From NCBI RefSeq assembly GCF_015207255.1, contig NZ_JADEXG010000033.1, positions 1-51,967 of the forward strand: a stretch of 51,967 nucleotides of DNA, written 5' to 3'. Below, piece by piece: positions 40,991 to 50,010 of this stretch. Below the pieces are notes generated by a model that was given only the letters and a program-made list of their open reading frames with translations, was not told where the DNA came from and did not search any database. The first letter of the stretch is position 1. Every line of letters begins with the position of its first letter. The position numbers and the translations under genes were made by a program. Origin of the DNA: Vasconcelosia minhoensis LEGE 07310 (GTDB lineage: Bacteria > Cyanobacteriota > Cyanobacteriia > Phormidesmidales > Phormidesmidaceae).

Positions 40991-41116
40991 TCATCCGAAC
41001 CCGGCGATCGTTTTCAAGTGATGCGGGTCGAGCCCAAGGCGATGGCAGGCGGTTTACAGTCGGCGCTTTACAATCAGAGAAGAAGCGTTTCAAACCGTCA
41101 TTCCTGAGAAGCTGCC

Positions 41117-42853
41117 GTGTCCCCACCGCTCGATCACTCTGATTCTGCTCCCGACAATCCGACCTTTCAGTTCGACTCGGTTGAGTCGGCGCTGCTCGAT
41201 TTGGCGGCGGGTCGCTCGATTGTAGTAGTGGATGACGAAAACCGCGAGAACGAAGGCGACGTGATCTGCGCTGCGCAGTTTGCCACACCCGACATGATTA
41301 ACTTTATGGCGGTGGAGGCGCGAGGGCTGATCTGCCTAGCCATGACTGGCGAGCGGCTGGATGCCCTCGACCTGCCGCTGATGGTGAGCGGCGGCGCGTT
41401 TGAAGACGAGAACGAGCAGACCGCCTTTACGGTCAGCATCGACGCTGCGCTGAAATGGGGCGTCACGACGGGAATCTCCGCTGAGGACCGGGCCCGCACT
41501 ATCCAGGTGGCGATCAACCCGGAAGCCCAGCCTCAGGATTTGAGGCGGCCGGGTCACATCTTTCCGCTGCGGGCAAAGCCGGGCGGTGTGCTGAAGCGGG
41601 CCGGGCATACTGAGGCCGGGGTAGACTTGGCCAAGCTGGCTGGGCTTTACCCGGCGGGCGTGATCTGCGAAATTCAAAACCCTAACGGCTCGATGGCGCG
41701 GCTGCCAGAGCTGGTGGCCTATGCCCGACGACACCGGCTAAAGCTGATCAGCATTGCCGACCTGATTAGCTATCGCCTCCAGCACGAGCGGCTGATCCAG
41801 CGCCAGGCCGTGGCCGAGCTGCCCACCCAGTTTGGCCAGTTCCAGGTTTATGCCTATCGGCATCAGCTCGACGGCTCGGAGCATATTGCCCTGGTTAAGG
41901 GCGACCCGGCGACTTTTCAGTCTGGGCCAGTGATGGTGCGAATGCATTCGGAATGCCTGACTGGGGACGCTCTGGGATCGCTTCGCTGCGACTGCCGGAT
42001 GCAGCTGCAAGCGGCGCTGAAGATGATTGACAATGCCGGCCGGGGGGTGGTGGTCTATCTGCGGCAGGAGGGTCGCGGCATTGGCCTAGTCAATAAGCTC
42101 AAGGCCTATTCACTCCAGGATATGGGCTTAGATACGGTGGAAGCCAATGAAAAACTCGGGCTGCCGGTAGACCAGCGCAACTATGGTATGGGAGCCCAGA
42201 TTCTGCTCGACCTCGGCGTCCGCCAATTTTGCCTGATTACTAACAATCCTCGCAAGATTGCTGGGCTCAAGGGCTATGGTTTAGAGATGGTCGATCGGGT
42301 GCCGCTGCTGATTGAGGCCACCTCCTACAACGCTGGCTATCTGGCGACTAAGGCCCGGAAGCTGGGGCACCTGCTGCTGCAAACCTATCTGGTGACCATT
42401 GCGATTCAGTGGCGCGAGCCCCCTGCCCGCCCATCTCGCCGCTATGAACGGCTGGAAAAGCTGCGCTATCTAGCCCGGCAGCACGGACTGCTGCTGCAAG
42501 AGGAAGCCCGGCCGGTGGCGGTGGCGCTATTCGACCGGGCATCGCTGATTTTTCACCTTGGCCTTGACCAGGCCAAGCTAGCCGCCCAGGACTGGTATCG
42601 GGAGCCCGACCATCCCTACGTAGGCGCGATCGCGGCCCTGCTCGACGAGCTATCCAGCTGGCCTGACCTGCACCAGCTGGAATTTTTAATCTCCTCCGGC
42701 AGCGACCCCTTCACCCAGCTCCAGGTGAGGCTCGATCGGCAGGTCTTTAGCTGGCCTAGCGACGACGCGGCGGCGGTGAGACCCTCAGACCTCTGCCGGG
42801 ATTTGGAAATGCAGCGGATTTATGTTTTCTCCCGGCACGGGGTCAACGAATAA
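41117..42853 (+). CDS. ribBA: Bifunctional riboflavin enzyme RibBA
   Basis: 578 residues starting at GTG. Residues about 15-215 are 3,4-dihydroxy-2-butanone-4-phosphate synthase: GRSIVVVDDENRENEGDVIC, and RPGHIFPLRAKPGGVLKRAG then HTEAGVDLAKLAG. Residues about 235-425 are GTP cyclohydrolase II with zinc ligands HSECLTGDALGSLRCDC and catalytic YLRQEGRGIGLVNKLKAY. A C-terminal extension of about 150 residues follows, as in other cyanobacterial RibBA proteins. It makes both precursors of lumazine in riboflavin synthesis. It ends 11 bases from the convergent Ctp stop. Confidence 0.95.
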   Translation: MSPPLDHSDSAPDNPTFQFDSVESALLDLAAGRSIVVVDDENRENEGDVICAAQFATPDMINFMAVEARGLICLAMTGERLDALDLPLMVSGGAFEDENEQTAFTVSIDAALKWGVTTGISAEDRARTIQVAINPEAQPQDLRRPGHIFPLRAKPGGVLKRAGHTEAGVDLAKLAGLYPAGVICEIQNPNGSMARLPELVAYARRHRLKLISIADLISYRLQHERLIQRQAVAELPTQFGQFQVYAYRHQLDGSEHIALVKGDPATFQSGPVMVRMHSECLTGDALGSLRCDCRMQLQAALKMIDNAGRGVVVYLRQEGRGIGLVNKLKAYSLQDMGLDTVEANEKLGLPVDQRNYGMGAQILLDLGVRQFCLITNNPRKIAGLKGYGLEMVDRVPLLIEATSYNAGYLATKARKLGHLLLQTYLVTIAIQWREPPARPSRRYERLEKLRYLARQHGLLLQEEARPVAVALFDRASLIFHLGLDQAKLAAQDWYREPDHPYVGAIAALLDELSSWPDLHQLEFLISSGSDPFTQLQVRLDRQVFSWPSDDAAAVRPSDLCRDLEMQRIYVFSRHGVNE

Positions 42854-42864
42854 GCGCCCGGGCT

Positions 42865-44229
42865 TTAATTGTGCCCGAGCTGCTGTCCCAGCTGCTGCAC
42901 TGGGGGGGACAGGGGGGCAGTCGCGGCCGCCTGCTGCCGCTGTGCCACAACCGGCTCCAGCGCCCTAACCGCCTGCACAAACTGGGGATCGGCGGCGGTG
43001 CCCAATAGGGTCGGGTTGCGGGAGAGCGCCTGCTGCTGGTCGTCGGTTAGGCTGATTTCCACGTCGGGCGTGATCCCCTGCTGGCTGATGTCGGTGCCGG
43101 CTGGAGTGTAATAATGAGCCACGGTTACCGCAATTCCAGAGCCATCGGGCAGCCCATGCAGGGACTGCACCAGCGCTTTACCAAAGGTAGGATTGCCCAC
43201 AACGACAGCCCGATTGTGATCCCGCAGCGCCCCGGTCAGAATTTCGCTGGAGCTGGCTGACTGACCGTTGACTAGGACGGCAAGTGGCAGGTTAGTAATG
43301 TCGGTGCGGTTGGCCGAAATGACCTCGCTATGGCCATCGCGATAGACGGTGCTGACAATCGTTCCTCGGGGCAGCAGCATGCGCCCGATGTCGATGCTGG
43401 CATGCAGCAGACCGCCCGGATTACCGCGCAGGTCGAGGACAAATGCCTCAGCCCCCTGCGCGCTTAGCCTGCTGATGGCGCTCTGCATCTGCTCGGCCGC
43501 GTGGGCGCTAAACTCAGTCAGGCGAATATAGCCCACCTGCACATTCCCCTGCTGCTGAAGCTCTGAGGTGACGGCGGCTACCTGGAGCTGCTCGCGGGTG
43601 AGAATCATCGTGTCTTGCTGGCCGGTTTGGCTCCGCTTTAGCGTCACCGTCACCTGCGAACCCTGCTCGCCGCGAATCAGCTGGGAGACGCCCTCCACCG
43701 TTAAATTTTCGGTGGAACGGCCATCGATCATCAGAATCTGGTCTCCAGCCTGGATGCCCGCCTGCTGGGCCGGTGAATCGGGCAGCAGGTCTAGTACGAA
43801 GATATCGCCGCTGCTGGGCTCGCGACGCAGCTGTAGGCCAATTCCCGAAACTTCCCCTGAAGTCTGCTCGGTGAGGCTGGCATACTGCTCTGGCTCGAGA
43901 AAGCGGGTGTAGGGGTCCTCAAGCCTTCTAAGCGCTCGCTTGAGCTCGTCGTAGGCCGCCTCTGGAGAGCTATAGTCGCGGCCGAGCAGCTCTTGCCGCA
44001 CCGCGAGCCAATCGACCCGATTAAAGGAGGTATCGACATATTCTCGATAGACAATTTGCCAGGCTTCATCTAAAACGGCTTTGGGACTGTTCTCAAACGA
44101 AGCCTGGGCGGGATTAGGGGAGGTTAAGACAGCTGCTCCAATTGCCACTGGACCAGTCGGCAAGAGCAGCGCCGCAGCAACGCCAGCGGCAAAAGGATTG
44201 AGGAAAGCCGGAACGCGAATGGATTTCAT
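42865..44229 (-). CDS. Carboxyl-terminal processing protease (S41, Ctp family)
   Basis: 454 residues with a signal peptide-like N-terminus (FAAGVAAALLLPTGPVAIGA). A short N-terminal helical domain (VLDEAWQIVYREYVDTSFNR) precedes a PDZ domain at about 115-205 (SGEVSGIGLQLRR, SPAQQAGIQAGDQILMIDGR), then the S41 protease domain: RLTEFSAHAAEQMQSAIS, FVLDLRGNPGGLLHASIDIG and the catalytic Ser in NGQSASSSEILTGALRDH with the Lys in NPTFGKALVQS. Ctp enzymes cut C-terminal tails; CtpA matures photosystem II D1. Whether this is CtpA, B or C is not certain. Confidence 0.9.
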   Translation of the reverse strand: MKSIRVPAFLNPFAAGVAAALLLPTGPVAIGAAVLTSPNPAQASFENSPKAVLDEAWQIVYREYVDTSFNRVDWLAVRQELLGRDYSSPEAAYDELKRALRRLEDPYTRFLEPEQYASLTEQTSGEVSGIGLQLRREPSSGDIFVLDLLPDSPAQQAGIQAGDQILMIDGRSTENLTVEGVSQLIRGEQGSQVTVTLKRSQTGQQDTMILTREQLQVAAVTSELQQQGNVQVGYIRLTEFSAHAAEQMQSAISRLSAQGAEAFVLDLRGNPGGLLHASIDIGRMLLPRGTIVSTVYRDGHSEVISANRTDITNLPLAVLVNGQSASSSEILTGALRDHNRAVVVGNPTFGKALVQSLHGLPDGSGIAVTVAHYYTPAGTDISQQGITPDVEISLTDDQQQALSRNPTLLGTAADPQFVQAVRALEPVVAQRQQAAATAPLSPPVQQLGQQLGHN

Positions 44230-44580
44230 TTAGGCAGCCAGAGGAATTCAAAATAGAGCAGCAGTCGTCCTGCCAGTTAGACTTAGCCAGCGGACCTGGG
44301 TAGATGCGGTATAGATAAACACCGGAAGCTACGGATGGTGGGCGGTGTAGGGGTTTGTCTAAGGGGGCTTCCCCCATAACTTAATCAATTAAATCGACTC
44401 CGTAAATAGGGGCGTCCGGAAGAAATGAGGCGGATTTCAACGATTTTGCTTAAGCATGGCAAGATCAGGGCCTTAAATGTGCTCCAGCATACGGAAATAC
44501 CGGCTGAAAGACTAGCTTTCGCCGAAAGCCGGCTAGATTCGGTAAACTTTATTGAACTAAAGTTCGTTTTTATTGCCGGA
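44230..44580. other. Intergenic region between ctp and the second YdcF-like gene
   Basis: About 350 bases with divergent genes on either side. A GGGGGCTTCCCCC hairpin lies at 44365-44377, with AT-rich sequence after it. The plus-strand YdcF frame is open back to 44425, but the residues before Met 44581 show no signal or domain. No other gene is evident. Confidence 0.45.
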
Positions 44581-45234
44581 ATGAATTTACGTAAGCGAAG
44601 CAGGCGGCGGTGGGTCAGGCGAGCTTTGCTGGGGCTGGTTGGGCTGGTAATGGTCAGCGCGATCGCGAACTTATTTCAACTGCGAGCGGCAGCGGCTCGC
44701 CCGGTAGATGCATACCTGGTCTTGGGCGGCAGCATCCGCCGAGAGATCTACATGGCCGAGCAGGCGATCGAAGTCCCTATTCTGATCTCAAGCGGCTCTG
44801 CGGACCCCTGCATTCGGATTCTGTTTGAGCGAACCGGTGCTCCTCTGTCCCAGGTCTGGCTAGAGAAATGCGCTCGCTCAACGCTGGGAAACTATGCCTT
44901 TGGCCTGCCGATTCTACAGCGCTGGCGGGCTCGCCATGTGCGGCTGGTAACTTCGGCGTCTCACCTACCTCGAGCCCTATGGATGGCACAGATTTTGCTC
45001 GGTGCCCACGGCATCTGGGTGGAGCCCGACCTAGTCACTGAGCAGGGCGTCCCTGGCAATCAGGAATCGCCCTTTAAGACCGGCCTCGACTTGGCTCGCA
45101 GCCTAGGCTGGGCCATCGTCAGCCAGATCTATCAGCCCGACTGTGCCCAGGTCGTCCGCCTAAGCGACGTCAGCCTGGCCGACTGGCAGGCGCAGGGCTT
45201 CGTCTGTGAGCACCAAGGCGACATTGAGTCGTAG
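44581..45234 (+). CDS. YdcF-like (DUF218) membrane-anchored protein, second copy
   Basis: 217 residues from MNLRKRSRRRWVRR. One helix (ALLGLVGLVMVSAIANLF) anchors the DUF218 core: VDAYLVLGGSIRREIYMAEQ, VPILISSGSADPCIRILFER, LGNYAFGLPILQRW, and VRLVTSASHLPRALWMAQIL with a final VEPD strand. Compared with the gene at 1108-1707 the plan is the same (VLGG, ISSGS, TS.xHxxRA) but the sequence is diverged, so they are old paralogues. The upstream open frame to 44425 is not supported. Its last 29 bases overlap the frame upstream of the creatininase start. Confidence 0.8.
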   Translation: MNLRKRSRRRWVRRALLGLVGLVMVSAIANLFQLRAAAARPVDAYLVLGGSIRREIYMAEQAIEVPILISSGSADPCIRILFERTGAPLSQVWLEKCARSTLGNYAFGLPILQRWRARHVRLVTSASHLPRALWMAQILLGAHGIWVEPDLVTEQGVPGNQESPFKTGLDLARSLGWAIVSQIYQPDCAQVVRLSDVSLADWQAQGFVCEHQGDIES

Positions 45235-45283
45235 ATCATTTCAACAGCTGTCAACATTGGCCCACCCGAGCCAGAACTCATTT

Positions 45284-46090
45284 ATGCATGGCTACATTCC
45301 CCCTGAGCGGTTCTTCCCCTATCTCACCTGGCAAGACGTCGATACGCTATTGGACAAAGCGCGAGCGATTATCATTCAGCCGGTAGGGGCGGTAGAGCAG
45401 CACGGGCCGCATCTGCCGCTGATTGTCGATGCCGCCATTGGCGCTGCCGTGGTTGGGCAGGCCCTGCATAAGCTAGAGGCAGGCATCCCGGCCTACTGCC
45501 TGCCGCCGCTTTGCTACGGCAAGTCCAATGAGCACTGGCACTTTCCGGGAACGGTGACGCTCTCGGCCCAGACGCTGATGCTGATGCTAACAGAAGTAGC
45601 AGAGAGTCTTTACCGGTCTGGCTTTCGCCGGTTAGTTTTGGCCAATTCCCACGGCGGCCAGCCGCAGGTGCTGGAAATTGTCGCCAGAGACCTGCACCAG
45701 CGCTACAGCGATTTTGTAATTTTCCCCCTTTCAGTTTGGCAGGTGCCGCACGCGGCGGCAGACCTGCTCAGCCCACAGGAGCGATCGCAGGGTATCCACG
45801 CCGGAGACGCAGAAACCAGCGTCATGCTATCGCTGCTGCCTGACCAGGTGCAGATGACTCGAGCCGTGAAGGAGTACCCCAGCGGCCCGCCTGCCGACAG
45901 CCTGCTCAGCCTAGAGGGCAAGCTACCCTTTGCCTGGACCACCCGAGACCTGAGCGCCAGCGGCGTTGTGGGCGACCCGACGACCGCTACCGCTGAGAAG
46001 GGCGATCAGATGCTGGCGATGCTGTCAGACGGCTGGGTTGAGGTACTGCGGCAGATCTATCAGTTTCAGCTGCCGTCACCTGAATTGTAA
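45284..46090 (+). CDS. Creatininase-family amidohydrolase
   Basis: 268 residues from MHGYIPPERFFPY; the frame is open back to 45206 within the upstream gene. Metal-binding motifs are VGAVEQHGPHLPLIVDAAIG (Glu, His, Asp), ANSHGGQPQVLEI (His) and GIHAGDAETSVMLSLLPD (Glu), the creatininase/MftE/FapyD set. The family hydrolyses amide or cyclic ureide bonds, including creatinine and formamide intermediates in F420/riboflavin and mycofactocin pathways. The substrate here is not known. It sits 49 bases after the YdcF-like gene, so the two may be co-transcribed. Confidence 0.86.
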   Translation: MHGYIPPERFFPYLTWQDVDTLLDKARAIIIQPVGAVEQHGPHLPLIVDAAIGAAVVGQALHKLEAGIPAYCLPPLCYGKSNEHWHFPGTVTLSAQTLMLMLTEVAESLYRSGFRRLVLANSHGGQPQVLEIVARDLHQRYSDFVIFPLSVWQVPHAAADLLSPQERSQGIHAGDAETSVMLSLLPDQVQMTRAVKEYPSGPPADSLLSLEGKLPFAWTTRDLSASGVVGDPTTATAEKGDQMLAMLSDGWVEVLRQIYQFQLPSPEL

Positions 46091-46175
46091 TTAGGCCGCG
46101 CTGACGCGGTTTCATCGTGGGCATAGCGATCTAACACTGGGAATACAGGCCCCAAGGGTACGAAACACGGCCACT

Positions 46176-46205
46176 AAAAAGCCGGGGGCATGCCCCCGGC
46201 TTTTT
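46176..46205. terminator. Bidirectional terminator between creatininase and sbtB genes
   Basis: A perfect 30-base palindrome: AAAAAGCCGGGGGCA followed directly by its complement ending CTTTTT. With a four-base tip it gives a 13-bp stem with A and T tracts on both sides, so it can end transcripts from both strands. It sits between convergent genes, as expected. Confidence 0.92.
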
Positions 46206-46224
46206 AGGTCTGCGTCGTCTCAAT

Positions 46225-46602
<378 letters not shown>

Positions 46603-46692
46603 TCAGGAAAACGGCAGCACAGCGCGAGATCGCGCCGATTTAGCTGCGTTGGTCGCCAGGCGAGAGCACCGGCAGACCATGCCCCTCTAGGT

Positions 46693-47808
46693 TCAGCCGC
46701 CTAGCGTCTGAGCAAGCCCGATGAAGAGCGGTATTCCTATGGCAATCGCAATTGGTGTGCCGATGGCCGTGGATGAGCCGATGTAGGCAGAGGGATTAGC
46801 CGACGGGATACCACCTCGCAACGTGGGCGGCCCTGAGATGTCTGAACTGGAAGCGGCAATGATGGCTAAGAGCGCGACGCCACCAGGACTGAATCCCGTG
46901 GTGATGTGGGCAATGTAGCCGAGACCAAAGGCAATGAACCCGTGCAGCAGCGGGGCCACTAGGGCATATACAGCATACCACTGGGCCACCTTGCGCAGTT
47001 CACCAAGCCTTGCCCAGGCCTCCATACCCATAACCAGCATCAGGATCGAAAGCAGACCACGGAAGAGGGGCTCATAGAAGCTCTCAAAGACACTTTCCGG
47101 ACGGGTTAGCAGGCCTAGAGCGAGGCCGATTAGCAGTGCCGATAGGGCAGAGCCTTGGAGACTATCCTTAATGATGGGCCATATCTTCACCCGGTCGTCT
47201 GCGGAACCGCCCGGCTCGCTGGCATAGCCACCTGTGGAACCGCCCGGCTCGCTAGCATAGCCGCCTGAGGCAACAGCTTCTTTTTTTAGATATGCCTCAT
47301 TTTTGAGATACTTGTCGCGCTTCCGCTTGCGGGTATAAATGCTGGCCAAGACGATTGCCGTCACGAGTGCTGGAATGTCCATGAAGGGATAGAGAGCGCC
47401 AGCCCAGGCCTCGTATTCAATGCCTTGCCCTTCCATGACCGTTATCCCAGCGGCGAGGGTAGAGCCACTTACGGCCCCGAACAAGCCCCCGGTTGCAAGG
47501 GCATCTACGGTTCTAATGCCCGGCATCTTGGCCAGCGTCACGCTCGCGATGAACACGATCAGGATCCCGGTTATCACAGCGAACAGCGCGGGCAACAGCA
47601 TCTCCGCTATATTGGCATTGCGGATCGCAATGCCGCCGCTCAAGCCGACTTTAATGAGCAGCATAAAGACGATGAACTTATAGATCGCATCTGGAATTGC
47701 CAGTCGGCTACCGAGGGCAGCAACGACTATACCGCCAAGCAAAAAGCCGAGGGTTGGGGATTGCAATTGCGACCCGAATTTCGTCAAAAAATCGGCTAAA
47801 AAATCCAC
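46693..47808 (-). CDS. sbtA: Sodium-dependent bicarbonate transporter SbtA
   Basis: 371 residues starting at GTG with AAGGAGG nine bases upstream. About ten helices in two inverted halves: TLGFLLGGIVVAALGSRLAI, KVGLSGGIAIRNANIAEMLL, FGAVSGSTLAAGITVMEGQG, FMDIPALVTAIVLASIYTRK and later ALLIGLALGLLTRPESVFES, LRGGIPSANPSAYIGSST. It imports HCO3- with Na+ and is the high-affinity carbon-limitation transporter. The cytoplasmic loop between the halves (about residues 160-210), where SbtB docks, carries a duplicated GGYASEPGGS segment. sbtB follows on the same strand. Low-carbon induction through a LysR regulator is known for the family. Confidence 0.95.
   Translation of the reverse strand: MDFLADFLTKFGSQLQSPTLGFLLGGIVVAALGSRLAIPDAIYKFIVFMLLIKVGLSGGIAIRNANIAEMLLPALFAVITGILIVFIASVTLAKMPGIRTVDALATGGLFGAVSGSTLAAGITVMEGQGIEYEAWAGALYPFMDIPALVTAIVLASIYTRKRKRDKYLKNEAYLKKEAVASGGYASEPGGSTGGYASEPGGSADDRVKIWPIIKDSLQGSALSALLIGLALGLLTRPESVFESFYEPLFRGLLSILMLVMGMEAWARLGELRKVAQWYAVYALVAPLLHGFIAFGLGYIAHITTGFSPGGVALLAIIAASSSDISGPPTLRGGIPSANPSAYIGSSTAIGTPIAIAIGIPLFIGLAQTLGG
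47203..47268 (-). repeat. 33-base tandem duplication inside sbtA
   Basis: Two adjacent 33-base units (47203-47235 and 47236-47268) match at 30 of 33 positions. They encode GGYASEPGGST and GGYASEPGGSA in the central cytoplasmic loop of SbtA. The unit is a whole number of codons (11). Confidence 0.88.
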
Positions 47809-47817
47809 GTTGTAATT

Positions 47818-47824
47818 CCTCCTT
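47818..47824 (-). promoter_or_regulatory. Strong ribosome-binding site of sbtA
   Basis: AAGGAGG on the minus strand, nine bases before the GTG start at 47808. It is close to the full anti-16S complement and supports the GTG start over later in-frame codons. Confidence 0.8.
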
Positions 47825-48429
47825 GAATCAGATATTAAGGGTTAGGACGGTAGGCAGGCGTGGCCGCGAATCCTGGGTGGCTGGCTCCACGCATCCGGTT
47901 GAGCAGCGAGCCAACCCGCCACTCCATTATTTTGGGCTTATTGCCCTTGGTTGCCGCTTCACTTTCACTCCCCCAAGTAGAAAGAATAGAGAGGCTTAGA
48001 AGCTTTTTAAAAAGACCAACGACGGCCCATGACAACCTATAGACAGAAGTCTATCTAAACTTCAATTTCTATGTAGCTAAATCTATCTTATTTTGTTCCT
48101 CGATAGATCGTTTTACCTGCTGATCATAGAGAAAAATAGCCAATGTCAAATATAAACTAAGCTTATGTCTAACTCTTTGCCAATATTCTTCGCTAATGTA
48201 AACAGGGAACTGTCTAGCGATAGAAGATATGGGACCACTGCGATCGCGAGTCCACCTAGAGCACCCGTTTCGAGACACCAATCGAGTTTCGGATGTCTAG
48301 TCCCTCTCCGGACTGACCCAGTTAAACCCTTAGCGATCTACCTAACTTGGCTAGACCTATGGGTAAGCGACTTAGGTCCGATCGCACTTGCCGATCAGAC
48401 CTAAGTCGCTCTGTCTATGAATTATTGTT
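47825..48429. other. Long leader/intergenic region upstream of sbtA
   Basis: About 600 bases with no convincing gene on either strand, AT-rich near 48040-48170. It should hold the sbtA promoter and operators. CTATCT motifs recur near 48048 and 48085. A series of inverted repeats occupies 48299-48410 (see below). I could not pick out a clear NdhR/CmpR site. Confidence 0.45.
48354..48410. repeat. 13-bp perfect inverted repeat with a competing half-arm
   Basis: AGCGACTTAGGTC (48366-48378) and GACCTAAGTCGCT (48398-48410) form a 13-bp perfect dyad with a 19-base loop that contains CGATCGC. A third copy of the arm core, GACCTA at 48354-48359, could pair with the same TAGGTC (48373-48378), so two exclusive hairpins are possible. 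Confidence 0.75.
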
Positions 48430-48459
48430 AAAAAAAGTAGGGGTGGGAGGCACCCCTAC
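48430..48459 (-). terminator. Terminator of the histidine-kinase operon
   Basis: On the minus strand GTAGGGGTG and CACCCCTAC form a 9-bp perfect stem with a five-base loop followed by seven T residues. It lies about 290 bases downstream of the kinase stop at 48748, leaving a long 3' region that might hold a small RNA. Confidence 0.88.
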
Positions 48460-48747
48460 GCTTACACAGGAGCCTATTGAGGCAGTTGAGACAATGCCGC
48501 GAGAAATTATTCTCGCTGTGGAAAGCGTGTCAGTGTCCATAGGATACTGAGCATCAATGATTGGCTTAAATCAATTATTGATTGTTTTTCCATTAGTTTC
48601 AGTCTATCTCAGAATGCTGCAAAATATCGGCGGTTTCACCTTGTTTAGATAAAACCTAGCAATCTGCTCTATAAGCAACGTTTTTCTGGATGCCCTCTTC
48701 GCACGCTTTGGGCTAACCCGTGCTGTCCATGAATTTAGGAAAGGGAT

Positions 48748-50010
48748 TTAGGAAAGCGACAGCGGCAGCCTGACGGTAAATATGCTGCCCCGGTTGAGTC
48801 GGCTGCTGACGGAGATTTTGCCCTGCTGCAAGTCTACGAACTGTTTGACAATGTTTAGGCCCAGGCCCGTACCGGGAATGTTGCTGACGTTTTTTCCCCG
48901 GTGGAAGGGTTCGAACAGATGGGGCCGATCGTCTGGAGGGATGCCGATACCCTCGTCCTGCACTTTGAAAATAGCCTGATTTAAACGCTTTGAGAGCCGC
49001 AGCTCTATGGGCTTATGATCGGGGGTGTAGCGGACGGCATTGTGCAGAAGGTTAGTGAGGACAGACCTCAGCAGCCGTTCATCCAGATCGGCGATCATCT
49101 GCCGACTCTGACTGGAGAAGCGAATCGGCTGTTCGGAACGGGCGTAGCTGTTTTCTTCAATCAGGGTTTGACAAAACTGGACTAAATCAAGCGGCTGGGG
49201 TCGGACGGAGAGAATTTTTTCTTCGATCTTGCCAATCACCAGAATGTCGTCGATCATCTGGGTCATGCGCTCTACATTGCTTTTGATGTTGAGCAGATAG
49301 TCGGACTTTTGCTCGGGCGTGAACTGGGCGTCGTAGCGATTCAGCGAAGAAACAGACAGGGCAATGTTGTTGAGCGGATTGCGAAATTCGTGGCAGACCA
49401 TAGAGGTGAAGCGCGATCGCAGACTATTCATCTCTTTGAGCCGCTGATTTGCCTTAAACAGCTCAGCTGTCCGGGCCTGGACCTTCTGTTCTAAGTCTGC
49501 ATTGGTTTGGTGTAAAACGGCCTCGGCCCATTGGCGTTCCGAAATGTCTCGAAAGGTGACCACTGCGCCAATCAGCTGCCCGGTTTCATCATGCAGCGGC
49601 GTGCTGATGTACTCGACGGGAAAGCTGCTGCCATCCTTCCGCCAGAATACCTCGTCGGTAACCCGGCGGACGCTGCCGTCGCGAAAGGCCTGGTAGATGG
49701 GGCAGTCCTCCCGGGGATAGGTCTGCCCGTCGGCATGGGAGTGATGCAGCACCGCATGCATGGACTGCCCAATGAGCTGATCGATCTCCCAGCCAATCAT
49801 ATTGGCGGCGGCAGGGTTGACAAAAGTCACATTCCCCTGCAAGTCCAATCCGTAGACGCCCTCGCCGACCGCGTTGAGAATGAGATGGTGCTGCCGTCGC
49901 AGGGTCGCGAGTTCTTGATTGGGCTGCGCGGACTGGGACGGCAGCCAGTAGTACTGCTGCGATTCACTCGGTTCTAGGCCGCCCGCATCTGATCGATCAG
50001 AGATTGGCAT
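48748..50010 (-). CDS. PAS-domain sensor histidine kinase
   Basis: 420 residues, no membrane helix. A PAS domain covers residues about 40-155 (GEGVYGLDLQGNVTFVNPAA, WRKDGSSFPVEYISTPLHDE, VVTFRDISERQ). A coiled linker leads to the HisKA dimerisation domain with FTSMVCHEFRNPLNNIALS (phospho-His near residue 206). The HATPase domain has LTNLLHNAVRYTPDH, DEGIGIPPDD and GTGLGLNIVKQFVDL, all ATP-binding boxes intact. It is cytoplasmic and senses an unknown signal. The gene overlaps the end of the preceding membrane-protein gene by 14 bases. Its likely partner is the divergent response regulator at 50713. Confidence 0.9.
   Translation of the reverse strand: MPISDRSDAGGLEPSESQQYYWLPSQSAQPNQELATLRRQHHLILNAVGEGVYGLDLQGNVTFVNPAAANMIGWEIDQLIGQSMHAVLHHSHADGQTYPREDCPIYQAFRDGSVRRVTDEVFWRKDGSSFPVEYISTPLHDETGQLIGAVVTFRDISERQWAEAVLHQTNADLEQKVQARTAELFKANQRLKEMNSLRSRFTSMVCHEFRNPLNNIALSVSSLNRYDAQFTPEQKSDYLLNIKSNVERMTQMIDDILVIGKIEEKILSVRPQPLDLVQFCQTLIEENSYARSEQPIRFSSQSRQMIADLDERLLRSVLTNLLHNAVRYTPDHKPIELRLSKRLNQAIFKVQDEGIGIPPDDRPHLFEPFHRGKNVSNIPGTGLGLNIVKQFVDLQQGKISVSSRLNRGSIFTVRLPLSLS

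Noticed and set aside
44365-44377. GGGGGCTTCCCCC hairpin as a terminator
   Set aside because: It sits between divergent genes with no T tract; too weak to call.
44425-44580. 52-codon extension of the second YdcF-like gene
   Set aside because: The extension has no signal sequence; the basic MNLRKRSRRR start followed by the membrane helix is the natural N-terminus.
48165-48550. Two overlapping plus-strand frames of 79 and 67 codons
   Set aside because: They read through the inverted repeats and a minus-strand terminator, with no domain or ribosome-binding site.
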